Part shown: in pieces, positions 15,207-23,182 of the stretch
How positions within the stretch are numbered: the stretch's first letter is position 1
Layout: every line of letters starts with the position of its first letter
Origin: a virus
Direction: 5' to 3' (one strand)
Length of the DNA stretch: 26,255 nucleotides
Virus record (IMG/VR): IMGVR_UViG_3300034109_000132
Location: 1 to 26,255 of that record
Notes under the pieces: model-generated
The model's input: the letters and a program-made list of their open reading frames with translations, nothing else
What the model was told of the DNA's origin: nothing
Database searches by the model: none
Position numbers and translations under genes: made by a program

Positions 15207-15755
15207 ATGGAATTCGTAAATACATCAATCGTTCTAGATTTAGACGGTGTAATTGCTGACATAGATACAGCGGTAGCTGATCATTTATTTTATAATCACG
15301 GTGTCAGTATTGACCAATGTGATTACTCATCATGGTTCACAACAAATACAAAAGATGAGGAAGCCATGAAAATATTTCAGAACAATTTGTTTTGGAAGAA
15401 CATGAAACCTTTTGAGGATGCTTTCTTTCAAGTAAATCATTGGTTTAGTCTTGGTGTTGATGTAAATATTGTGACTGCTAGAAGACAACCAGCCGCTGTT
15501 GAAGAGACAGTTCCTTGGCTTGACAAGTGGAGAATAAATACAGCTAGACCAAGATTCTCTGAATTCGGAAAGAAAATTGATATCATCAAACAAATTGATC
15601 CGCTGTTTGTGGTGGAAGATAATCCACACGAAATAGAAATATTACAAGAACACGGAATCAAGTGTTATCTTCGTGCGGCGTGGTACAATCAAGATTATTG
15701 GAACAAGATGGACACGATTGAATCGTTGTTTGAAATTGATTTGGAGAATTTGTGA
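15207..15755 (+). CDS. HAD-family phosphatase (5'-nucleotidase-like)
   Basis: A 182-residue HAD-superfamily protein. Motif I is VLDLDGVIAD with nucleophile D11 and acid/base D13; motif II is NIVTARR with T90; a Lys in GKKIDIIKQI (about 122-130) serves as motif III; motif IV is VVEDNPHE with E137 and D138. The arrangement is that of the small deoxyribonucleotidase-like HADs that phages use on nucleoside monophosphates, so nucleotide pool control next to the polymerase is a reasonable inference; the substrate is not proven. ATG 15207 was chosen over an in-frame ATG at 15144, which would put terminator sequence inside the coding region. The TGA overlaps the polymerase GTG start (GTGA). Confidence 0.7.
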   Translation: MEFVNTSIVLDLDGVIADIDTAVADHLFYNHGVSIDQCDYSSWFTTNTKDEEAMKIFQNNLFWKNMKPFEDAFFQVNHWFSLGVDVNIVTARRQPAAVEETVPWLDKWRINTARPRFSEFGKKIDIIKQIDPLFVVEDNPHEIEILQEHGIKCYLRAAWYNQDYWNKMDTIESLFEIDLENL

Positions 15756-18700
15756 CGGATTTCGTTCACTTACATTGTCATTCTGAATACTCACTGCTAG
15801 ATGGAATGTCAACACCAGAAGAGATAGCAAAAATTACAAGCACCAATGGTCAAGTAGCTGCTGCTATTACAGATCATGGGACAATGGGCGGGGTTCTGAA
15901 GTTCCAGGATGCTTGCTTGGCTAATAATGTAAAGCCATTGTTTGGTGTAGAAGCCTACTTTGTACCATCTATTGAGTCTGACAGCGAAGATAAGAGTGAG
16001 CGCTTCCATTTAATTTTGTTGGCTAAGAACAATGAAGGTCTTAAGAAGCTATTTAAGATGAATCAAAAGGCTTGGGGAAGTAATTTCTACTACAAGCCTA
16101 GAATAGATTTTAGTCTGCTAGAAGAACTTGTTGATAATGATGTTATCTCATTGTCGGGTTGTATGGGTAGCGCTATCTCTAAGGCTATTGATGTTGGCGA
16201 TATGGACAGAGCAGCTCAGTTGTCCGAAAGATTTATAAAGATATTTAAAGATGATTTCTACTTTGAAATTCAATCCTGGAACCCTAAGCATATAAATGAC
16301 GGGTTAATCCAATTAGCAGACACCTATAACCGACCTGTACTAGCTACTGCTGATTGTCATTTCCCCAGTCGTAAGGATAAGGGTTGTGAAGAGGTCTTGC
16401 TAATGCTCTCACAATACCCAAGCCTATCTGCCGCAGATCAACGCCATGCCAAGGACCATGCTGATTGCTTACACAACCCATCCCTTGATATGGTGGCAAA
16501 AATCAACAATATGTATCCTAACAGGCATCTTAGGTTTGATGATATTAACCCGTATGTGGCTAGTGCTGATGAGGTGGCTTCTTGGTTCAAAGATGCTGGC
16601 TACGACAGAATTGACATTCTGGAAAATACGATGGAAGTTGCGGAGAAGTGTACGGCTCGGATGGAAAAGCGGAAGAACCTGTTGCCGAAGTATATGAAGT
16701 CCATGAACTCGGATGATTACTTGGCTGAGATTACAAAGTTCCGTTTGCAAGAGCTGGGGATTACCGATGAAGTTTATGTGAAGCGTCTTGATGAGGAATT
16801 GGGTATCATTAAGCAACTCGGCTTTGCTGATTACTTTTTGATTGTATGGGACTTGGTGAAGTGGGCTGACAACAATGGCATTGGTCGTGGAACTGGTCGT
16901 GGGTCTGTTGGCGGTAGCGTCATGGCGTTTTTGTTGGACATTACTCAAGTTGATCCAATCAAATATAATTTGCTGTTCGCTCGCTTTATTAATCCTGAGC
17001 GTAACGACTATCCCGACATTGACTTGGACTTTGAGGATAAGCGCCGTGATGAGGTTAAAACTTATCTTGCCACTCGCTGGGGTAAAGATAATGTAGCGGC
17101 AATTTCTATCTATGGTACTTTCAAATCAAAGAGTGCGGTTAAAGATGTTGCGAGAGTGCTACAAGTTCCCTTTGCCGAAATCAACTCGGTCACACCGTTT
17201 TTTGAAACCATTGATGAGCTTAAAGCCACCGAAAAAGGCAAGGTCTTTATCAAGAAATATCCCGATGTTGTACCGTTGGCATCAAGGTTGGAAAATCGCA
17301 TTCGTACCGCTGGAGTCCATGCGGCTGGGATGGTCGTTTCTTCCGTTCCGTTGACCGATGTTTGCCCTGTTGAATCTCGTAAAGACTCTCAGGGTGGAGA
17401 CCGTTCGGCTGTTACGGCGTTCGCTATGGAAGATGCCGAAGCCGTTGGGCTTATTAAAATAGATGTTTTGGGTCTAAAGACCGTATCTGTGATTAAAGAT
17501 TGCTTAGCAAAGATCCAGGAGCGTCTGGGGATAGATGTGAGGGCTCAATCACTGAAGCTGGATGACCATAAAGTGTTTGAAAACTTCAATAATATCAACA
17601 CCGTTGGTATCTTTCAGGCTGATGCGGCTGCTTATAGAAACCTCATTGAAAGAATGGGTATTGACAACTTTAATGACCTTGTTGTATCTAACGCATTGGT
17701 TAGACCTGGAGCCTTGCTTTCACAAGGGCAGAAATATATTGATTGCAAAAAGGGAGTCACTAAGCCTAAGTACCCTGACGAAGTAGTGCGAGAGATCCTA
17801 GAAGAGACTTATGGTACTGTAATCTTCCAAGAGCAACTCATGCAAATGGCTGTGCTACTTGCAGACTTTACTTGGTCAGAAGCTGACTCATTGCGTAAGA
17901 TCATTGGTAAGAAGCGAGATGCGGCTGGGTTTGATAAGTACAAAGAGAAGTTTGTAAATAACAAGTATTTAACTCCAGCGCAATCTGAAAAGATTTGGTC
18001 TGAGTTTGAAATGTCAGCGTTGTATATGTTTAACAAATCACACGCTGTTGCTTACTCACTCATGTCATATCAGACAATGTGGTTGAAAATCAACTACCCT
18101 CTTGAATTCATATGGGCGCTTCTTTACAATGAGTCTGCATCTGACAAGATCACCGCTTACTTGATGGAAGCACAGAGGCTTGGATTGAAAATCTACGCTC
18201 CTGACATTAATAAATCAGAAGAGTTCTTTTCAATGTCACTCCCAGGTGAAGACGAAGGGATTCGCTTTGGTCTTGCCAATGTCACTGGATGCGGTACTAG
18301 TGCAATCAAAGAAATCACAACTAAGCGACCATTCAATTCATTTGAAGAGTTTAGTCATAAGTGTTCTAAGTCGGCTGTCAAAGCTCCACTTAGAGAGAAC
18401 TTGGATAAGGTTGGTGCGTTTGAATCAATCGGGCATGTATCGCAATTTGATAATGAAAAGTACTACCTGCCAATTCTTGGGTTCCCAATTGCGGCTAATC
18501 AGCACAAGACTGCTATTGATGAGTTCGTAGAGAATGCAGATGAATTCCATGAAACAATGTCAAGCATTACTCTTATTAAAGCTGTAGTGCGCTCTACAAA
18601 GAAAGCTACTGGCTATTTGCGGGTGGAGTTTGAAGATCACTCAGGATCTTGCACTGTGTTTGGTGAGCGCAATACTGAGCTGGCACAGAGAGACTATGTA

Positions 18701-19153
18701 TATGCGTTGATTGGCGATAGAACGCTACATGCGTATTGCGATGTGTACCAAGCAGAAGATTCTAGACTGTTTAATATCATGATGATGAAAAAAGCTGGTA
18801 CTGATCATAAGTATTCATGGCTATACGAACACGGTATTGGCTATGTAACTGATGAGAAAACTCTTGCCTATATTTTCAACATTAGAAACTTTATTACCTC
18901 ATCTGGTAAGGAAATGGCTAGCGTTTACTGCTGGGATGGTAAGCAGTTCTTTAAGATCGTGATATTTGCTGCAGTTTACAAAAAGGTTAAGCAGATACTT
19001 AAGGAAGGCGAATGGTATGCAGTTCGTCTGTCAAAGGTTGAGGACAAGGATACTCTTAACCGTCTTGACTCTTACAAGCTTGAAGCGGCAGATAAAATTA
19101 TTACTGTAGATGATTATGTAAAGAGGAAAAACCTTGTCAAGGAGAGCGTGTAG
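15752..19153 (+). CDS. dnaE: DNA polymerase III alpha subunit (DnaE type)
   Basis: A 1133-residue C-family polymerase, full length for a bacterial DnaE. The PHP domain starts at once with HLHCHSEYSLLDG; all nine residues that form the metal site in proofreading DnaE proteins appear to be kept: H8, H10, D17, H42, E67, H86, C137, D201 and H203. The palm carries GRGTGRGSVGGS and PDIDLDF (D424, D426), with the third catalytic Asp at D571 in IDVLGLKT. The fingers region (FQEQLMQMAVLLADFTWSEADSLRKIIGKK), KSHAVAYSLMSYQT, a helix-hairpin-helix region and an OB domain (about 930-1010) follow. Replication of the phage genome is the role; proofreading by the PHP domain is inferred. The start is GTG at 15752. 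Arginine codons change sharply between about 16650 and 17420. Confidence 0.95.
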   Translation: MTDFVHLHCHSEYSLLDGMSTPEEIAKITSTNGQVAAAITDHGTMGGVLKFQDACLANNVKPLFGVEAYFVPSIESDSEDKSERFHLILLAKNNEGLKKLFKMNQKAWGSNFYYKPRIDFSLLEELVDNDVISLSGCMGSAISKAIDVGDMDRAAQLSERFIKIFKDDFYFEIQSWNPKHINDGLIQLADTYNRPVLATADCHFPSRKDKGCEEVLLMLSQYPSLSAADQRHAKDHADCLHNPSLDMVAKINNMYPNRHLRFDDINPYVASADEVASWFKDAGYDRIDILENTMEVAEKCTARMEKRKNLLPKYMKSMNSDDYLAEITKFRLQELGITDEVYVKRLDEELGIIKQLGFADYFLIVWDLVKWADNNGIGRGTGRGSVGGSVMAFLLDITQVDPIKYNLLFARFINPERNDYPDIDLDFEDKRRDEVKTYLATRWGKDNVAAISIYGTFKSKSAVKDVARVLQVPFAEINSVTPFFETIDELKATEKGKVFIKKYPDVVPLASRLENRIRTAGVHAAGMVVSSVPLTDVCPVESRKDSQGGDRSAVTAFAMEDAEAVGLIKIDVLGLKTVSVIKDCLAKIQERLGIDVRAQSLKLDDHKVFENFNNINTVGIFQADAAAYRNLIERMGIDNFNDLVVSNALVRPGALLSQGQKYIDCKKGVTKPKYPDEVVREILEETYGTVIFQEQLMQMAVLLADFTWSEADSLRKIIGKKRDAAGFDKYKEKFVNNKYLTPAQSEKIWSEFEMSALYMFNKSHAVAYSLMSYQTMWLKINYPLEFIWALLYNESASDKITAYLMEAQRLGLKIYAPDINKSEEFFSMSLPGEDEGIRFGLANVTGCGTSAIKEITTKRPFNSFEEFSHKCSKSAVKAPLRENLDKVGAFESIGHVSQFDNEKYYLPILGFPIAANQHKTAIDEFVENADEFHETMSSITLIKAVVRSTKKATGYLRVEFEDHSGSCTVFGERNTELAQRDYVYALIGDRTLHAYCDVYQAEDSRLFNIMMMKKAGTDHKYSWLYEHGIGYVTDEKTLAYIFNIRNFITSSGKEMASVYCWDGKQFFKIVIFAAVYKKVKQILKEGEWYAVRLSKVEDKDTLNRLDSYKLEAADKIITVDDYVKRKNLVKESV

Positions 19154-19875
19154 TGCCTCTAACTATTTACATACCAACATACAAGCGTGAATCAGTTGTG
19201 CAGTGTGTGGAGAGTATTGTTAATCAATTTACAAATGATATTGAATTAATTATATCTGACAACGACCAAGATGCTTTTGCTGGCGATCTTTTATACCCGT
19301 ACAAGGAATATATAACAGAGTATTCAGTAAGAAAACAAAACATAGGTTGTGATGGCAATTGCCTACATGGGTTAACATCTGGCACTGGTGAGTATGTGTG
19401 GGTGCTGGGTGATGATGATGTTCTACTCCCAGGTGCTATTGCGACATTACTGCCTATGTTGAATGGTGTTGATAGAATAATGCAATACGCCCCTTACTCT
19501 GGGGAATTAAAGCCTGGGTTTTCTGGTACAATGGTTGAATTGATAAACAGCCTTAATGATAAATCGTATGTGATTGCTGCGACATTAGCAAGTATGAATA
19601 TTTGGAAAAGAGATGTAATGGATTTTAAAATTGGAACAAAGCATCTTGACTCAAGGAATGTTTTAGCTTGGTCTGGAATTAATTGCGAAACAGTAAGCAT
19701 CCCGAATGCTCCAACTGTTTTAGTAAATGATACAAACCTTTTTGAATTTAAAGATTTTGACAATGTGATGTTTGAATACTGCGATGCTCTTTCTGGTATT
19801 GATGGGGTTGAGAAGTTTACATTTCATAATGCAAATAAATGGAATTTCGTTAGTGCGTCAATGGAGAAAAAATGA
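19153..19875 (+). CDS. Family 2 glycosyltransferase
   Basis: A 240-residue GT-A fold glycosyltransferase. IYIPTYKRESVVQCVESIV at 5-23 is the nucleotide-binding start, ELIISDND (31-38) the first acidic motif, NIGCDGNCLHGL the middle segment, and YVWVLGDDDVLLPGA with D87-D89 the metal-binding DxD. The length matches the catalytic core only; no membrane helix is present, so it is cytoplasmic and may act on DNA, a virion protein or a soluble sugar acceptor. The start is GTG at 19153, overlapping the polymerase stop (TAGTG), and the 3' end overlaps the cytidylyltransferase start (ATGA). Coupling to that gene and to the GT-B gene downstream suggests a short pathway; the donor and acceptor are unknown. 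Confidence 0.8.
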   Translation: MPLTIYIPTYKRESVVQCVESIVNQFTNDIELIISDNDQDAFAGDLLYPYKEYITEYSVRKQNIGCDGNCLHGLTSGTGEYVWVLGDDDVLLPGAIATLLPMLNGVDRIMQYAPYSGELKPGFSGTMVELINSLNDKSYVIAATLASMNIWKRDVMDFKIGTKHLDSRNVLAWSGINCETVSIPNAPTVLVNDTNLFEFKDFDNVMFEYCDALSGIDGVEKFTFHNANKWNFVSASMEKK

Positions 19876-20306
19876 TTGTATATACAGGTGGAACATTTGA
19901 TCTTTTTCATTCGGGTCATAGCCGATTGTTAGAGAGATGTAAGAATATAGCTGGTGTCGGTGGTCAAGTAGTGGTGTCGGTTAACCCAAGTGAGTTCTGT
20001 GCTCAGTATAAAGAACCGCCAATTTGTGAATTATTTGAAAGAATGGAAGTTGTATCTTCTTGCAAATGGGTGGACAAAGTTATCATTAACACAGGCGGAG
20101 CTGATTCAAAACCTGCTATCCTAGAGGCGAAAGCAGATGTCATTGTTGTTGGTTCAGATTGGGAGACCAAGGACTACCATAAACAAATGGGCTTTACCCA
20201 GGAATGGCTTGATGAACATAACATTAAAGTAATCTTTGTTCCGTATAGCGAACACATTTCAACAACAATTATTAAATCAAGAATTCTAGATAGAATGTTT
20301 CAATAA
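19872..20306 (+). CDS. TagD/HldE-like cytidylyltransferase
   Basis: A 144-residue nucleotidyltransferase of the short HxGH family. GTFDLFHSGH with HSGH at 13-16 binds the nucleotide phosphates, and EHISTTIIKSRI with ISTT at 129-132 is the C-terminal signature. VVVGSDWETKDY (91-102) contributes to nucleotide binding. In the family such enzymes make CDP-glycerol from glycerol 3-phosphate or ADP/CDP-activated sugars; which substrate is used here cannot be told. The 'RTxG' that usually precedes ISTT is replaced by YSEH. It overlaps the GT2 gene by four bases and is followed by a recombinase gene with a strong ribosome binding site. The natural role is to activate a precursor for one of the neighbouring transferases. 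Confidence 0.8.
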   Translation: MIVYTGGTFDLFHSGHSRLLERCKNIAGVGGQVVVSVNPSEFCAQYKEPPICELFERMEVVSSCKWVDKVIINTGGADSKPAILEAKADVIVVGSDWETKDYHKQMGFTQEWLDEHNIKVIFVPYSEHISTTIIKSRILDRMFQ

Positions 20307-20315
20307 AGGAGAAAT

Positions 20316-21230
20316 ATGTTAATTGTAGATAAACGCAAAGGGCAGACAATGCCTATTCATGATGTTATTCCAACCCCTAGCATCGGTTTAAATCGTGCTT
20401 TAGGCGGTGGTCTTAATACTGGTGCGACTCATTTATTCTGGGGTACGCCATCGGTAGGTAAGACAACCATGTGTTTTCGCATTATTGCTGAAGCTCAAAA
20501 GCTTGGGTATCGCCCTGTTATCATTGATTCGGAGTCATCATATAATGATGCGTATGCAGCTAAGTGCGGCATAAACATTGAGGATGTAGTAATCATCCAA
20601 TCTACCATCGTAGAAGACATTATGAAGAACTTGATTGGGTATTTGACAGATGACAAGGAGAAGCACATCTTCTTGTTTGACTCACTATCTAACATCATTA
20701 AGGAAGAGTTTTACGATAAGCCTGAAGGTGGTAAAGCAATGGGCTTGCAGTCACGCTCGCAAGGATATCTGCTGCAGAAGTTGGTGAACTATCTCCATAA
20801 AGAGCGTAACATTATGCTATTCGTTGCTCACCAAACAGTTGACTTGAGCGGAATGTTTGCGGTAACAAAAGCCAAAATGGGAAACACGGTTCATCACAAC
20901 ATGCACAACATCGTCAAGCTGTTTCTTTCCATGTCAAAGAGCGAAATGGAGCGTGAAGAGAACAACATGATTACCTCACAACGAGCGACCTGGACTGTTG
21001 AAAAAACAAAACAGATTCCTACAATCGGCGCAACAGGTTATTATTATGTACTTCCGCAAGAGGGCAGAATTGACCAAAATCGTGAGATCATTGATATTGC
21101 TATTGAGATGGATATTATTCAACGCAAGGGCGCTTGGTATTCCTATGAGGAAAGCAAATGGAATGGCATGGGCTCAATTGAATTGACTGATAAACAATCA
21201 AAAGAGATTCTTAAAAAGATTAACTCATGA
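20316..21230 (+). CDS. RecA-like recombinase
   Basis: A 304-residue RecA/UvsX-type ATPase. SIGLNRALGGGLNTGATHLFWG leads to Walker A GTPSVGKTT at 43-51, IIDSESSYN provides the catalytic-type Glu (E73), and HIFLFDSLSNI gives Walker B (D122). GGKAMGLQSRSQGYLLQKLVNYL matches the RecA region after the first DNA-binding loop, and LFVAHQTV the Q194-type motif. The N-terminal polymerisation helix is short and the C-terminal domain small, as in phage recombinases. Its role is strand exchange in recombination-dependent replication or repair. AAAGGAG at 20305-20311 is an excellent ribosome binding site for ATG 20316. It is placed between the cytidylyltransferase and GT-B genes. The TGA overlaps the next ATG. 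Confidence 0.85.
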   Translation: MLIVDKRKGQTMPIHDVIPTPSIGLNRALGGGLNTGATHLFWGTPSVGKTTMCFRIIAEAQKLGYRPVIIDSESSYNDAYAAKCGINIEDVVIIQSTIVEDIMKNLIGYLTDDKEKHIFLFDSLSNIIKEEFYDKPEGGKAMGLQSRSQGYLLQKLVNYLHKERNIMLFVAHQTVDLSGMFAVTKAKMGNTVHHNMHNIVKLFLSMSKSEMEREENNMITSQRATWTVEKTKQIPTIGATGYYYVLPQEGRIDQNREIIDIAIEMDIIQRKGAWYSYEESKWNGMGSIELTDKQSKEILKKINS

Positions 21231-21379
21231 GTGATGATCTTAAGCGGTTACGAGAAATAGTTCGTAATTATGTAAAAGCTGAGGATGCATATCTCAGTGC
21301 GTACCCAGAAACTGACACATCTCAGTTGAAAGAGAAAGTTGATGAAGCATGGAAGGCGCTAAAGAACGAGGTGTTGTAA
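21227..21379 (+). CDS. Small helical protein (50 aa)
   Basis: A 50-residue protein starting at ATG 21227, which overlaps the recombinase stop (ATGA). It is charged and predicted helical in two segments (DDLKRLREIVRNYVKAEDAYL and QLKEKVDEAWKALKNEV), probably a helical hairpin. No known motif. The TAA at 21377-21379 is followed directly by the TTG start of the glycosyltransferase in the same frame, as at the 11680/11681 junction. Function unknown; coupling to the recombinase is the only clue. Confidence 0.5.
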   Translation: MSDDLKRLREIVRNYVKAEDAYLSAYPETDTSQLKEKVDEAWKALKNEVL

Positions 21380-22627
21380 TTGATATTTTCAATTCATACT
21401 GATCAGCATATTAAAGATGCGGGCGGTGTGTTTGGGTATGCTTATGGCTACGACAATATTGTAAAACATTTTAATCAGTTTACTTATCGTGGTAAACAAT
21501 TAGAAGTCGTGGATAATGACCCATCCGCTCAGATTCAAATGTTTTATATGGAACCAGAATGGCATAACCCTGTCACTGGTCATGATTTTAGGCAACCAGG
21601 GTTCAAGAAACACCATGATCACCAATATAAGATTAATGGCACATACTTAGAAGCTACAAAGGCTTGGGATTGGTGGATTCCCACCATGAAAACATTTGAT
21701 GAAATCTGGGTAGGCAATCAATTCTCTGTTGATGCGATTCGCAATTCAGGCATTGATACACCTACATATATTTTTGAATTAGGTGTTGATGATATGTGGA
21801 CACCTTTTAAAAGAGGAAATCGGAAGAAGATTAGATTTCTTCATGTTGACTCAGACAGTCCTCGTAAAAGAGCAGACCTTGTTAAGACAGCATTTCTTGA
21901 GTTATTTAGGGGGAGTAAGGATGTTGAGCTTACATTGAAGCATCACGGGGTTGGTGATTCAATTGGCTACAGTGTTATGGACCTTTTTAATCAAGGTGAT
22001 GAAAGTAATGTTAAGAGAATATTTAAAACACTTTCGCAAGAAGAGATGGTTCAGCTATATCACGATCATGATATCCTAATTTATCCGACAGAAGGTGAAG
22101 GGTTTGGGTTGATACCTCTTCAGGCGTTAGCAACAGGTATGCCTACTATCTCAACAAGCAAATGGTGTTCGTATGAGAAATATCTTGGTAAGAATATTAT
22201 TGAATCAACTCTTGGTAAAACACAGCACTCTGGTTATCACACTGGCGATGTCATCCTTCCAGATTTTGACTCAACCGTTGAGTTGATGAAGAACGCAGTT
22301 GATAATTTTGATGCTCAATGTGATTACTATTATAAGCAAGCCCCTAAAGTTATTAAAGAATACAACTGGCAATCTCAATGCGATAAGATGCTTAAATCTT
22401 TGATTAAGCGTGTTGGGGTGGAAATGTTTGAGCCTGTGGGCAAAGTGTCTAGGGTGAAATATATATATTTTCAAAGAGGCTCTGGGTATAGCACAAGCTC
22501 TGGTGTAAAATTTTCAAAAGAAAATCCAGTGCAGAAGGTGTCTGACGAAGAATATAATTATTTAATTATGAATTCTAATTTTAGACAACCAACAGACCAA
22601 GAGATTACGAAACACTTAGGAGAGTGA
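21380..22627 (+). CDS. GT-B fold glycosyltransferase with extra C-terminal domain
   Basis: A 415-residue protein. Residues about 1-350 read as a GT-B glycosyltransferase of the GT4/GT1 type: IWVGNQFSVDAIRNSGI and IFELGVDDMWTPF mark the linker, IRFLHVDSDSPRKRADLV starts the second Rossmann half, and ILIYPTEGEGFGLIPLQALATGMP carries the donor-binding loop (E238, E240). The usual second Glu of the EX7E motif is Gln (Q248), which may weaken or alter donor binding. Residues about 356-415 form a separate small domain (KYIYFQRGSGYSTSSGVKFS, PVQKVSDEEYNYLIMNS) not part of known glycosyltransferases. The start TTG at 21380 directly follows the previous TAA. With the GT2 and cytidylyltransferase it forms a sugar-transfer set; whether DNA, virion or host envelope is the acceptor is open. 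Confidence 0.75.
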   Translation: MIFSIHTDQHIKDAGGVFGYAYGYDNIVKHFNQFTYRGKQLEVVDNDPSAQIQMFYMEPEWHNPVTGHDFRQPGFKKHHDHQYKINGTYLEATKAWDWWIPTMKTFDEIWVGNQFSVDAIRNSGIDTPTYIFELGVDDMWTPFKRGNRKKIRFLHVDSDSPRKRADLVKTAFLELFRGSKDVELTLKHHGVGDSIGYSVMDLFNQGDESNVKRIFKTLSQEEMVQLYHDHDILIYPTEGEGFGLIPLQALATGMPTISTSKWCSYEKYLGKNIIESTLGKTQHSGYHTGDVILPDFDSTVELMKNAVDNFDAQCDYYYKQAPKVIKEYNWQSQCDKMLKSLIKRVGVEMFEPVGKVSRVKYIYFQRGSGYSTSSGVKFSKENPVQKVSDEEYNYLIMNSNFRQPTDQEITKHLGE

Positions 22628-22631
22628 TTGC

Positions 22632-22727
22632 ATGATTATCATAGGTGTGAGATCCTATAAATGCTTCTGTCCCAAGCCCATCCCCGAAAACCCTGAGTGT
22701 GGTGACAAGGAGTCTGAGGATGATTAG
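22632..22727 (+). CDS. Tiny cysteine-containing protein (31 aa)
   Basis: An open frame of 31 residues from ATG 22632 to TAG 22727, filling the space between the glycosyltransferase and the coiled-coil gene. It starts hydrophobic (MIIIGV), contains C11, C13 and C23 in a CFC...C pattern and a Pro-rich middle, and ends acidic. It overlaps the next start by eight bases, which supports it as a real coupled gene. Its ribosome binding site is poor, so confidence is limited. No function assigned. Confidence 0.35.
   Translation: MIIIGVRSYKCFCPKPIPENPECGDKESEDD
22707..22712 (+). promoter_or_regulatory. Ribosome binding site AAGGAG for the coiled-coil gene
   Basis: AAGGAG lies seven bases before ATG 22720, an optimal spacing. 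It decides the start: the in-frame GTG at 22699 would place this site inside the gene, and the later ATG at 22738 has no comparable site. Confidence 0.7.
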
Positions 22728-22893
22728 GTGGTTTATTATGTTTAAAAAGAAAATGGATTACGCTAAAGAAATTAATGATTTAAAGAAAAGAATTGAAGAA
22801 AATGAAAACAGACTTGCAATTCTTCGTGTACAATACATTCTAATGAAATCTGACCGAGACCGACTGAAAGAACTTATTAGTGAAAAGAACTGA
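22720..22893 (+). CDS. Small coiled-coil protein (57 aa)
   Basis: A 57-residue protein chosen to start at ATG 22720 because of the AAGGAG seven bases upstream. A short hydrophobic N-terminus (MIRWFIMF) is followed by a long amphipathic helix with heptad-like spacing (KEINDLKKRIEENENRLAIL, then QYILMKSDRDRLKELISEK), so a coiled-coil oligomer is likely. The N-terminal eight residues are too short for a confident membrane anchor. It overlaps the downstream nuclease gene by 14 bases. Function unknown. Confidence 0.5.
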   Translation: MIRWFIMFKKKMDYAKEINDLKKRIEENENRLAILRVQYILMKSDRDRLKELISEKN

Positions 22894-23182
22894 AAAAGAA
22901 GAAATTAAGCGTGACAAAGCAAAAGCTGTCAAGAATTCAGGTCGTGGACTTAAGAAAGGCGATGCCTCTCTTCACAAGTTTTTAGTTGATTACAAGCATA
23001 ATGAAAAAACTTTTACGCTAACTCTCAAAGCCTGGGAGAAGATGAGAAAAGACGCTTTTAACGCTAATTATAAATACCCGTGTATTTCCGTTGTGTTTGG
23101 TGAGAATTCCCAAACGAAAGTCGCTATAATTGATTGGGATGTACTCCAGGATTTAATTAAAGGAAGCGAATATGAAGTTTAA
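22880..23182 (+). CDS. PD-(D/E)XK nuclease, Hjc-like resolvase family
   Basis: A 100-residue protein. KNSGRGLKKGDASLHKFLVDYKHNEKTF carries the PD-(D/E)XK core: D28 in KGDA, then D37-x-K39 in VDYK, followed by TLTLKAWEKMRKDAF, where the helix after the core sits, and the strands YPCISVVF and VAIIDWDVLQDLI. This order matches the small phage enzymes related to archaeal Hjc Holliday junction resolvases (core usually G-x-x-KGD ... VECK); here Asp replaces the usual Glu before x-Lys. Its substrate could be four-way junctions or other branched DNA. The start is GTG at 22880. It is one of three nuclease genes in the last 4 kb. The end overlaps the next small gene by 11 bases. Confidence 0.6.
   Translation: MKRTEKEEIKRDKAKAVKNSGRGLKKGDASLHKFLVDYKHNEKTFTLTLKAWEKMRKDAFNANYKYPCISVVFGENSQTKVAIIDWDVLQDLIKGSEYEV

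Noticed and set aside
16469-16948. 159-codon open frame on the minus strand inside the polymerase gene
   Set aside because: It lies fully opposite strongly conserved DnaE sequence, has no recognisable product or ribosome binding site, and all convincing genes are on the + strand.
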